Assembly (NCBI GenBank): GCA_017480265.1 | Contig: JAFVAZ010000057.1 | Span: 1-18,426, forward strand | Direction: 5' to 3' | DNA length: 18,426 bases | From: Clostridia bacterium | Lineage (GTDB): Bacteria; Bacillota; Clostridia; Oscillospirales; Acutalibacteraceae | Shown: positions 1 through 7,109 of the stretch, piece after piece | Position numbering within the stretch: the first letter of the stretch is position 1 | How the letters are laid out: the number at the start of each line of letters is the position of its first letter | Position numbers and translations under genes: made by a program | Notes under the pieces: model-generated | Database searches by the model: none | Told to the model about the DNA's origin: nothing | The model's input: only the letters and a program-made list of their open reading frames with translations

Positions 1-969
1 AAGGTCTGCACATCCATCATACATAGAAATCCGAATAGTTACTTTGATATCACTGGAGCAAGTGAGCTTGGCGTGATAGGTGCGTATCTAGCTTGCAAAA
101 AAACTTTCACGCCTATTTTTAAGCTACAATTGCCGGAGAAAGGCCTTGTGAATATTTATGGGTGCCATTCACTTGCCCAAAATTTTAAGTTCCCTATGCT
201 AACTGTTGATACAATTTTTGCATCTAAGGGGACTATTGTCTCTGGCCATAACCACCAAACTCCACCGCCGTATTTTTGGGAAAACATCCTGCATTTTTGT
301 AGTGTAGTATTTGCAGATATTGAAAGATGGAAAGCGTTGTGCTTTTATCTACAGTCAGGGAAATCTAAATATATGCAATCCGGAAGGTCTAATTTCTTTG
401 AAGCGCCTAAGTATATTAATGTATCTAAAAATAAGGTATTCTTTAAAGGAGAAGAGATCTTAAGGAAAGCGCAACAATTTAACCTTATTTCTAAACTAGT
501 TATATCTAGGGATCGCGTGTCGTTTTACTTCAAAAATGACTTAATAAAAAGATATATGACGGATTTTGGGGTATGGCTAGAGCTTTATTGTTACATAAAA
601 CTTAAGACCTGTGACCTCTTCCACGATGTAAGGCTTAGCGTAAAGATAGACTGGAACCAAACTGAGCATAGCTTGATAGAGATCGTGAATGAAATAGATA
701 TTACTTTTTTTTATAAAATTAAACCCTGCTTCTTATCCTGCAAGCTATCAGAACCAAGCTCAGAAGCTTTGCAAGAATTAAGCGTGTACCCTTTTTACTT
801 TGGAGGGAAAAACTCTAAATCTATTTTGGTTATATTGAGCAGTATAAATAAGAGCAACTCGTACCTCTATAAAAGAGCGAGTAACATGAACATCGCCATA
901 ATAGATGGCAACTGCATAAAGCAAGATAAATTCATAGATGAGATCAAAAAAGCATTAAATATAATTTAA
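1..969 (+). CDS. Card1/Can2-like (DUF1887) CARF-nuclease, 5' partial
   Basis: The frame is open from base 1 and runs into a GTG at 73, so the true start lies upstream; the 298-codon version starting at 73 would cut through a conserved motif. The beginning, with FDITGASELG at about 46-75, resembles the TGG-type ligand-site motif of CARF domains in the DUF1887 family. The C-terminal part has the pattern of that family's PD-(D/E)xK nuclease domain: WLE (Glu at 580-582), NEID (Asp at 697-699), SCK (Lys at 742-744), then FGG and a KRAS motif. In characterised members (Card1, Can2), cyclic oligoadenylates made by type III CRISPR complexes bind the CARF part and switch on DNA or RNA cleavage. Whether this one answers to CRISPR is unknown, because no array or cas gene lies in the window. 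The gene converges on cdaR. Family assignment is from recognised motifs, not a search. Confidence 0.8.
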   Translation, partial: KVCTSIIHRNPNSYFDITGASELGVIGAYLACKKTFTPIFKLQLPEKGLVNIYGCHSLAQNFKFPMLTVDTIFASKGTIVSGHNHQTPPPYFWENILHFCSVVFADIERWKALCFYLQSGKSKYMQSGRSNFFEAPKYINVSKNKVFFKGEEILRKAQQFNLISKLVISRDRVSFYFKNDLIKRYMTDFGVWLELYCYIKLKTCDLFHDVRLSVKIDWNQTEHSLIEIVNEIDITFFYKIKPCFLSCKLSEPSSEALQELSVYPFYFGGKNSKSILVILSSINKSNSYLYKRASNMNIAIIDGNCIKQDKFIDEIKKALNII

Positions 970-976
970 TGCTTTT
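948..976. terminator. AT-rich hairpin, possible bidirectional terminator
   Basis: A perfect 13-bp inverted repeat (AAAAGCATTAAAT at 948-960, its complement at 964-976) encloses a 3-base loop and overlaps the stop codon of the Card1-like gene. It is followed by T residues on the + strand and, read the other way, ends in a run of six T (946-951). It sits between two convergent genes, so it could end transcription of both. The stem is AT-rich, so its strength is uncertain. Confidence 0.6.
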
Positions 977-1090
977 AGTACGTTAAGAGGATCCAGAGAC
1001 ATTTAATAAAATGAGAAATCTTTTGAAACAAGTTTCCAGCAAAAGATTAACTTCGCTGGATAGAGACTACCATGTAGAAGAACAGTAATC

Positions 1091-2353
1091 TTATTCTACT
1101 TTTACATTAACTGAATATGTTCCGTAAACCCAACATTTGTTATTAGAGTCTATGATAATTTTAGCAGGGAGTTCGGTAACTCCGGTGAAATTTTCATTCC
1201 CTGTAAGGTCTATCTGAGCATGTAGATTATTGGCTTTTATGCTTTTAAGTTCAGCAGGAGGTCCGATTACATCCACAGTGATGCTAGAAGTAGTGCAAGA
1301 GGCAGTTTTTCCCTCAGAGAGGTTTAAGAAATCGAATTGTTTGACTGACAATCTCTTCGTTGCCATATCACTCATATCTAGTTTTAGTTTAGCTGAGTAT
1401 ATGTTATTTAAACTCCTGCAACCGCTTGGAACTTTGAGAGCTAGGTTAAAATCATTGCTTATCGCCTTTATTTTGGTAAAATCGATGCTCTCAAGCTCAA
1501 TTTTATCTATGGAACTTAGCATCTCTTCTGTAGCTGCAATTTCCACATAAGCAGGAGATACATTAATTTGGTTGCTATATATACTCAATCCATCAGGTTT
1601 GTTATTAAAAGTAGGTACCACTTTAAATGTTTTTCTACTTAAAAGAGCAATAGTTGCGTCGACTTTTACAAAACTCATGTCCAACATAGAATAAGATATT
1701 TTTTTACCGTTTTCATCATATAGGCTTATGGGTAGATCATAGATCGTTGTAGTTTTACTTAAAGTATCTTTAAGCTCACTCTCTACACATACTTTGGCTA
1801 TCGCAGAAACAATTGAGTCTGGACCGGAAATAGTTATGCTGGATTCAGACAAACTCACTGGACTCGAAAAATATTTAGGGTCAGATTTATATTTTATCTC
1901 AGGCGCTATTTCGAAGGATTTTGTCTTATAATGATCCACAAATACATTGATAAATCTAGGAGCAACACTAGAGGTGATCTCATAATCTGTGAAGATGCCA
2001 GTTTTTTTAGCAGATAGCTCCAGGGTATAATTTCCGGTGGTATTTATTAATCCGGCAGATTGCTGCGCAAAAACTTGAATGTTATCTTTGGTAAGTTGCC
2101 CTAAGACTAAGCGACTACCGGAGACAGATACTTCGGCTGTTACGTTTTCAAGCCCAAAAACCACCAGCCCATCTTGCTGAGCACTTTCAGAGAGGGCAAC
2201 ATTTATAGGGATATTAGAGATTGTTTTAGATGTACTTTCAGCACTACTGCTAGAAAATTTGATCCATAATAAAAAAGCCAAGAGTATAGAAAAAACAACT
2301 ACAAACTTATTATTATAAAATAGCTTTCTCACATTTATCTTTTTTATTTTCAC
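1091..2353 (-). CDS. cdaR: CdaR (YbbR-domain) regulator of diadenylate cyclase
   Basis: CdaR is the membrane partner that modulates CdaA, the c-di-AMP synthase. The 420-residue product has one N-terminal membrane segment (about residues 16-33) and a long outside portion. That portion reads as four YbbR-type repeats (about 47-140, 145-238, 240-328 and 332-420), each ending in an alternating beta-strand pattern; four is the usual number in Firmicutes. The start is a GTG at 2353 whose first bases overlap the TGA stop of cdaA (GTGA overlap), with AAGGAGG about 11 bases upstream on the minus strand, so the two genes are translationally coupled. In most Firmicutes glmM follows cdaR; here the operon stops and meets the convergent Card1-like gene. 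No frameshift is visible. Confidence 0.93.
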   Translation of the reverse strand: MKIKKINVRKLFYNNKFVVVFSILLAFLLWIKFSSSSAESTSKTISNIPINVALSESAQQDGLVVFGLENVTAEVSVSGSRLVLGQLTKDNIQVFAQQSAGLINTTGNYTLELSAKKTGIFTDYEITSSVAPRFINVFVDHYKTKSFEIAPEIKYKSDPKYFSSPVSLSESSITISGPDSIVSAIAKVCVESELKDTLSKTTTIYDLPISLYDENGKKISYSMLDMSFVKVDATIALLSRKTFKVVPTFNNKPDGLSIYSNQINVSPAYVEIAATEEMLSSIDKIELESIDFTKIKAISNDFNLALKVPSGCRSLNNIYSAKLKLDMSDMATKRLSVKQFDFLNLSEGKTASCTTSSITVDVIGPPAELKSIKANNLHAQIDLTGNENFTGVTELPAKIIIDSNNKCWVYGTYSVNVKVE

Positions 2354-3228
2354 GATCTAGTAAACCTCCTTATCGATTTAATAAAATACCTTTTGAGGTC
2401 TACTTCTTCTACATCTGAGAAAAATAAATCGTCCAATTTATTTTTGAGGTATTCCTTCGAGCAGTTCCTAATCAAACTCCCGCCAATAGCTACTGAGATC
2501 GCTCCGGATTCTTCGGAAACTATAACTCCAACTGCGTCGGAGATCTCGGTAATCCCCAATGCAGCTCGATGCCTGGTACCTAAGTTTAAATCTATAGATT
2601 TATTTTTTGTAAGCGGCAAGATACACCCCGCTGCGTAAACCTTGTCCCCTCGGATAACTACAGCTCCGTCATGCAGTGGGGCTTTATTAAAAAATATATT
2701 CCCTATAAGCGGAACCGAAGGCTCGGCATTTATAATGGTACCTGTATCTACTATATCTCCCAGCTTTGTTTCTCTTTCAAATATAATCAATGCGCCAGTT
2801 TTGCTACTTTGGAGAACATTTACAGACTCTACTATAGAATTTATGCAATCCTTTTTCTCTTGGATGCCTATAGCATCATATTTATAATAAGCCTTCGGGT
2901 TTAACTTTTTGCCTATTTTATTGCGCCCTATTTGCTCCAATATACTGCGTAGCTCCGGCTGGAATACGATGAGGATAGTGATAACTGCGAACTCAAAAAA
3001 TTTATTCAAAAGATTACTCAAAATAACAAGATGCATCTGAGAAGACAAAAAATAAGCTATAATCAATACTAATATACCTTTTACCAATTGGCTGGCCCTG
3101 GTCTCCCGGATAATCCTGATGAAGTGATAAATAAGAAAAGAAGTGACTACTATATCTAGAAAATCTGAAATAGTAAAAGTTTTCATAAGGCTAAAAAAAG
3201 AATTAAAGTTGTTGACTATAAAGCACAT
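2350..3228 (-). CDS. cdaA: CdaA diadenylate cyclase (c-di-AMP synthase)
   Basis: This membrane enzyme joins two ATP molecules into cyclic di-AMP, the second messenger that controls potassium and osmolyte uptake and wall homeostasis in Firmicutes. The 292-residue product has three hydrophobic N-terminal segments (about 22-41, 50-70, 77-92) followed by a DAC domain. The two signature motifs are intact: DGA at 187-189 (in HDGAVVIRG) and RHR at 219-221 (in GTRHRAALG). The ATG at 3228 is supported by AGAGGTG at 3234-3240; an internal Met at residue 15 would give the more usual N-terminal length but lacks an equally good site. It lies 43 bases after the cohesin-like gene and overlaps cdaR by 4 bases. 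The order cdaA-cdaR is the standard one. Confidence 0.96.
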   Translation of the reverse strand: MCFIVNNFNSFFSLMKTFTISDFLDIVVTSFLIYHFIRIIRETRASQLVKGILVLIIAYFLSSQMHLVILSNLLNKFFEFAVITILIVFQPELRSILEQIGRNKIGKKLNPKAYYKYDAIGIQEKKDCINSIVESVNVLQSSKTGALIIFERETKLGDIVDTGTIINAEPSVPLIGNIFFNKAPLHDGAVVIRGDKVYAAGCILPLTKNKSIDLNLGTRHRAALGITEISDAVGVIVSEESGAISVAIGGSLIRNCSKEYLKNKLDDLFFSDVEEVDLKRYFIKSIRRFTRS

Positions 3229-3271
3229 ATTTTCACCTCTTTAATTTTCATTATCACACGATGTACTGCGA

Positions 3272-4288
3272 TCATTTCGCTCGTTTATTTATTATGTATA
3301 TAGCAATTATAACACAGATCAAACATACTGCAAAAAATAGAGTGAAGTTGAAGTTCCCCTGCACTAACGTCAAACCTGCAGGATTAGGGGAATCCTCTGC
3401 GCTGCCATTAAGTTTAACGGCCGAATTGGAATTTTTATTAGAATTACTTGCATTTGAGGAAGATCCGGCTTTGGAATTCCCGGAACTTACACTTGCTTTA
3501 TACGCTTCATCGCTTCTAAGAACGGTTACTGTGTATGCTTTTTTAGACTTTTTATCAGATCCTGTTACGGTTACTACGATATCCGTGCTTTTCCCCGCCG
3601 CATTTAAGGTCTTTCTGCTTATTTTCACAGCAGCTTCAGGGTCACTTGCAGTGGCAGAGATATCTATGGAACTTTTACTAGATGGGACAGATACGTTGTA
3701 TTTAGTGATGAGAGGGTCAAAATCAGGGGTTAGTTTATATATTTCTGCAGATAAAGCAGATAAGTTGCAGTCTGCTGCCGGCACTTGAGAAATAGATATA
3801 TCGGTCCCCTCAAACGTCGAGACAAATAGCCTCTCTGCATCGTAGTTTGCGAGCCCTTCTATACTGCCGGAAATGCCGCTAACGCCAGAGGTTGCATTTG
3901 ATAAAACTTTGAAGTTAAGCTCTAAGAGTAAAGTAGAACTCCCTTGATCAATGTCTATCCCATTTTCATTTGTCAAGTATATTATTTGCAGCAGATCTCC
4001 GTTTAAGTATGTTTTAAAATTATCTGTATTATAATTTGAATATATCCCGGTATATTTTAATTTGCTCGAATCAAAATTTAACTTTAATAAAAAAGTAGAG
4101 ATGTTTACATTAGCACTAGGCTCTATAAAGACATCTACCGAAAACTCTTCTGAATTTATGGGGGCATTATTGCTGGGCAGTAAGTGAAATTCAACACTAG
4201 AATTTGCAAAGATACTAGAAAAACGCAAAGTAACAATAAAAAACATGACGAAAAAGGTAGTGCTAATTGTTTTAACCAATTTTGACAT
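3272..4288 (-). CDS. Membrane-anchored surface protein with cohesin-like and cadherin-like domains
   Basis: The 338-residue product has a signal-like hydrophobic N-terminus (about 9-29), a cohesin-type beta-sandwich (about 31-165; typical pattern of STFLLKLNFDSSKLKY and a later LELNFKVL), a cadherin-like beta-sandwich domain of the PF12733 type (about 172-248; LSALS, then a YNVSVP strand and YTVTVLR), a Ser/Asn-rich low-complexity linker (about 255-300) and a C-terminal membrane helix (about 305-331) with a short basic tail. It should be tethered with its domains outside; no LPXTG motif or dockerin is seen. I chose the ATG at 4288: AAAGG lies about 14 bases upstream, whereas the in-frame TTG at 4300 is only 3 bases from that site. 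Its position 43 bases ahead of cdaA suggests co-expression with c-di-AMP synthesis. Ligand and function are unknown. Confidence 0.8.
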   Translation of the reverse strand: MSKLVKTISTTFFVMFFIVTLRFSSIFANSSVEFHLLPSNNAPINSEEFSVDVFIEPSANVNISTFLLKLNFDSSKLKYTGIYSNYNTDNFKTYLNGDLLQIIYLTNENGIDIDQGSSTLLLELNFKVLSNATSGVSGISGSIEGLANYDAERLFVSTFEGTDISISQVPAADCNLSALSAEIYKLTPDFDPLITKYNVSVPSSKSSIDISATASDPEAAVKISRKTLNAAGKSTDIVVTVTGSDKKSKKAYTVTVLRSDEAYKASVSSGNSKAGSSSNASNSNKNSNSAVKLNGSAEDSPNPAGLTLVQGNFNFTLFFAVCLICVIIAIYIINKRAK

Positions 4289-4334
4289 ATAAAAAATCAA
4301 ATCCTTTTCGTTGTATAGCCTTATTTATAAAAAC

Positions 4335-4363
4335 ATTATATCATAATTTGTAAAAAAATTGAA
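4335..4363 (-). promoter_or_regulatory. Probable promoter of the cohesin-like/cdaA/cdaR operon
   Basis: On the minus strand a perfect TATAAT (complement at 4335-4340) lies 17 bases after TTCAAT (complement at 4358-4363). The -10 box is strong and the -35 box weak. It would start a leader of roughly 40 bases before the ATG at 4288. No Fur-type or other operator was recognised in this divergent gap. Confidence 0.55.
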
Positions 4364-4373
4364 CTAAAAATAT

Positions 4374-4403
4374 TTAACAACTCACTCCTTTCGCTCATAG
4401 ACT
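4374..4403 (+). promoter_or_regulatory. Possible feoA promoter
   Basis: TTAACA at 4374-4379 and TAGACT at 4398-4403, 18 bases apart, are the best match to a housekeeping promoter ahead of feoA. The -10 box matches consensus at only 4 of 6 positions. I looked for a Fur box (TGATAAT dyad) here because feo genes are usually iron-regulated and saw none. Confidence 0.3.
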
Positions 4404-4440
4404 AATATTGAAACTTAATAGATTTTAGGAGAATATTTTG

Positions 4441-4692
4441 ATGCCGATAAAAATTTCCCCATTAGATAATTTGCCTGCCAACAAAAAAGCTGTAGTTGTA
4501 GCACTTTTATCCTCCGACAATGAACGTAGGCGAAATCTAGACTTAGGGATAGTTCCGGGGACAAATATCAAGATGCTGTTTGAAAGTCCCAATAAAAACC
4601 CAAAAGCGTATTTAATCCGAGGCACTGTGCTAGCTCTAAGGAATGAAGACGCAAACAAAATATTGATCAAAGCTAATCGTGATGACTCTTAG
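4441..4692 (+). CDS. feoA: FeoA ferrous iron transport accessory protein
   Basis: FeoA is a small cytoplasmic SH3-like protein that works with the FeoB permease in Fe(II) uptake. The 83-residue product carries the family's core pattern: LDLGIVPGT (about 33-41), SPNKNPKAYLIRG (about 49-61) and ALRNEDANKILI (about 65-76). I chose the ATG at 4441 over the adjoining TTG at 4438, because TAGGAG (4426-4431) is then about 9 bases upstream. The 3' end runs up to the region that supplies the ribosome site of feoB, and an in-frame feoB ATG at 4682 overlaps its last codons, so the pair is clearly one transcription unit. Confidence 0.93.
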   Translation: MPIKISPLDNLPANKKAVVVALLSSDNERRRNLDLGIVPGTNIKMLFESPNKNPKAYLIRGTVLALRNEDANKILIKANRDDS

Positions 4693-4714
4693 GGAAGGGG
4701 ATATTTTTTTAACT

Positions 4715-6880
4715 ATGATGAAAAATAAACTCTCTAAAATTATAAACCTATGCTACAAAAGCTCTAAATCTAGCTCTGCCTCAAAAAATGCTCCCCAAAA
4801 AACAGTAGCATTTGCGGGCAACCCAAATGTTGGGAAAAGCAGCATTTTTAATAGATTAACAGGGCTAAAGCAGCATACCGGCAACTGGCCCGGAAAAACT
4901 GTAGCTAACGCCCGTGGGGAATTTTATTATAAAAATAAAAAGTTTACGCTAGTCGATTTGCCGGGTACATATTCATTATTGGCAAGCTCTGTAGAAGAAG
5001 GTATAGCCAGAGATTTTATCTGCTTTGGCAATAGCGACGTGGTGGTGATCATAGTAGATTCCACCTGCCTTGAAAGGAACTTAAATCTAGTACTCCAAAT
5101 AAAAGAAGTAGCAGCAAATACCGTAATCTGTGTAAATATCTTAGATGAAGCTAAAAGGAAAGGCATACATATAGATTTAGATGAATTAGCAGCGCAGATT
5201 GATGCCCCTGTAGTAGGTACAAGTGCCAGTACTGGTGAAGGGATAAAAAAACTTATCGAAAAGATTCATGATGTTTCTTTTGATGCTCAAAAATATAATA
5301 AAATTAAAATAAACTACCCAGATTATATAGAAGACGCCATAAAAAGATTAAAGCCTTTAGTTGAGCAATCAGCTAAAGGGAAGATAGATCCTCGTTGGCT
5401 TAGCCTAAAGCTTTTAGACTTAGAATCTGATAAGAGTTTACACCATTCATTGAATACTTATTTAGGATTTGACATTTTAACCAACAAAAATATAGCAAAT
5501 GAACTACATAAGATAAAAAATCATTTGATGTCGCTGGGCATTAATGAGGAAAATTTAAAGGATAAAGTCGTTTCCTCCATAATAAAAAAAGCAGAAACAA
5601 TCTACAATAAATGCGTTAAATTAGATAAAGAAGATTATAACTCTCGAGATAGAAAACTAGACCAGATTCTTACTTCTAAACTGACAGGAATCCCTATTAT
5701 GATAGCATTATTGTTTTTCATCTTTTGGCTTACAATGGTAGGTGCAAATTATCCTTCCGAATTAATCGCCAATGGTCTGTTTTATATTCAAGACCAATTA
5801 ACTATTTTATTTAATAATGCGGGCGCGCCTTCTTGGTTGCATGGTATCTTAGTCTTAGGCATATATAGGACAGCTGCATGGGTAGTATCTGTTATGCTGC
5901 CGCCTATGGCGATATTTTTCCCTCTTTTTACGATATTGGAAGATCTCGGTTATTTGCCCAGAGTAGCTTTTAATCTGGATAATTACTTTAGAAAAGCAAA
6001 TGCGCACGGCAAACAAGCCCTAACAATGTGTATGGGCTTTGGGTGCAATGCCTGTGGAGTTATTGGCTGCAGGATTATAGATTCCCCAAGGGAAAGATTA
6101 ATCGCTACCATTACAAATAATTTTGTCCCTTGCAACGGAAGATTCCCAACTTTGATAGCTATAATAACCATGTTTTTTTCAGGATTGGTAGCTAAAGAAT
6201 ACACCCCACTATTTTCTACTATCTTGCTTACTATGACCATATTGATCGGAATATTTGCAACTTTTTTAGTCTCTAAAATATTATCAAAAACCATATTAAA
6301 AGGGATTCATTCGTCTTTTACTTTGGAACTTCCCCCTTACAGGAAGCCCCAAATCGGCAAAGTGATCGTGCGGTCTATTTTTGATAGGACGTTATTTGTT
6401 TTAGGCAGGGCTGTTTTAGTATCAGCTCCGGCGGGCTTTATGATATGGTTGATTTCTAACTTAAAAATAGGTGATCTCAGTATTTTGCATTACTGTACGA
6501 ATTTTCTTGACCCGTTTGCTAGACTTTTTGGTTTAGATGGTGTTATTTTAATGGCATTTATCTTAGGTTTTCCGGCAAATGAAATAGTGCTGCCTATAAT
6601 AATAATGAGTTACCTTTGCACCGGAAACTTGACAGATATCTCTTCTCTGGATGGTCTAAAAGTACTATTAATAAGTCATGGCTGGACGTACACCACCGCG
6701 ATCTGCACTATGCTCTTTTCTTTAATGCATTTCCCTTGTGGCACAACGTTATTAACCATAAAAAAAGAAACTAACAGCGCCAAATGGACATTTATTTCAT
6801 TCTTGATACCGACCATCACAGGGTTTGTCGTTTGCTTTGCTTTGAATTTAATAATAAATATAGTGTTATTTTTGAGGTGA
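4715..6880 (+). CDS. feoB: FeoB ferrous iron transporter
   Basis: FeoB is the membrane Fe(II) permease with an N-terminal G-protein domain. The G motifs are intact: GNPNVGKSS (G1, about 35-43), DLPG (G3, 81-84), NILD (G4, 141-144) and GTSAST (G5, about 168-173). A helical FeoB_N region follows, then the membrane half with Gate motifs around GFGCNACGVIG and NNFVPCNGRFPTL and about eight or more hydrophobic segments. I chose the ATG at 4715 (721 residues) because the purine-rich AGGGAAGGGG at 4691-4700 fits it better than the ATG at 4682, which has no site. This leaves a Ser/Lys-rich extension of about 30 residues before the G domain, which many FeoB proteins lack; ATG 4718 is an equally possible start. 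It ends with no gene directly behind it. Confidence 0.95.
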   Translation: MMKNKLSKIINLCYKSSKSSSASKNAPQKTVAFAGNPNVGKSSIFNRLTGLKQHTGNWPGKTVANARGEFYYKNKKFTLVDLPGTYSLLASSVEEGIARDFICFGNSDVVVIIVDSTCLERNLNLVLQIKEVAANTVICVNILDEAKRKGIHIDLDELAAQIDAPVVGTSASTGEGIKKLIEKIHDVSFDAQKYNKIKINYPDYIEDAIKRLKPLVEQSAKGKIDPRWLSLKLLDLESDKSLHHSLNTYLGFDILTNKNIANELHKIKNHLMSLGINEENLKDKVVSSIIKKAETIYNKCVKLDKEDYNSRDRKLDQILTSKLTGIPIMIALLFFIFWLTMVGANYPSELIANGLFYIQDQLTILFNNAGAPSWLHGILVLGIYRTAAWVVSVMLPPMAIFFPLFTILEDLGYLPRVAFNLDNYFRKANAHGKQALTMCMGFGCNACGVIGCRIIDSPRERLIATITNNFVPCNGRFPTLIAIITMFFSGLVAKEYTPLFSTILLTMTILIGIFATFLVSKILSKTILKGIHSSFTLELPPYRKPQIGKVIVRSIFDRTLFVLGRAVLVSAPAGFMIWLISNLKIGDLSILHYCTNFLDPFARLFGLDGVILMAFILGFPANEIVLPIIIMSYLCTGNLTDISSLDGLKVLLISHGWTYTTAICTMLFSLMHFPCGTTLLTIKKETNSAKWTFISFLIPTITGFVVCFALNLIINIVLFLR

Positions 6881-7028
6881 AGTTTATCTCTAGATGTGTT
6901 TTTACTTCATAGTATAACATACTCTTTACTAAGACTACTGAATATCTATAATATTGCTCAAATTGATTTATTATCTCAAATATATATTATACCATAAGAT
7001 TTTTGCAAAAACCTGCGATGACGAAAGC
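6881..7028. other. feoB-tepA intergenic region with small dyads
   Basis: This AT-rich gap holds no convincing gene and no strong T-tailed terminator for feoB. What can be seen: TGAAGT and ACTTCA flank a 22-base loop across the feoB stop; AGTAT-AAC-ATACT forms a small stem near 6918-6931; TATTATACCAT at 6985-6995 is the exact reverse complement of ATGGTATAATA at 7048-7058 in the tepA promoter; and TTTTTGCAAAAA (7000-7011) is a perfect 12-base palindrome. The minus-strand copy makes an extended -10 box but has no good -35. Confidence 0.4.
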
Positions 7029-7057
7029 TTGAAGTTAAAATTCTGAAATGGTATAAT
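7029..7057 (+). promoter_or_regulatory. Promoter of the tepA-spoIIIE operon
   Basis: TTGAAG (7029-7034) and a perfect TATAAT (7052-7057) are exactly 17 bases apart. TGG directly before the -10 box also makes it an extended -10. Transcription should start near 7064, giving a leader of about 46 bases to the ATG at 7110. Confidence 0.8.
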
Positions 7058-7109
7058 AATGTATTATGTTGTGCTCTTTTAGGAAAACTAACTTTAGGAG
7101 CGTGATATA

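Noticed and set aside
73..75. GTG as the start of the Card1-like gene
   Set aside because: The frame is open back to base 1 and the codons before it complete a family motif, so the gene is cut by the window edge.
3261..3788. Plus-strand frame of 175 codons inside the cohesin-like gene
   Set aside because: It is the antisense shadow of a gene with recognisable domains and has no ribosome site or homology pattern.
4300..4300. TTG start for the cohesin-like protein
   Set aside because: It is only 3 bases from the AAAGG site; the ATG at 4288 gives a workable spacing and a normal signal sequence.
4301..4440. Fur box ahead of feoA
   Set aside because: No TGATAAT-type dyad could be found, so iron control is not supported by the sequence here.
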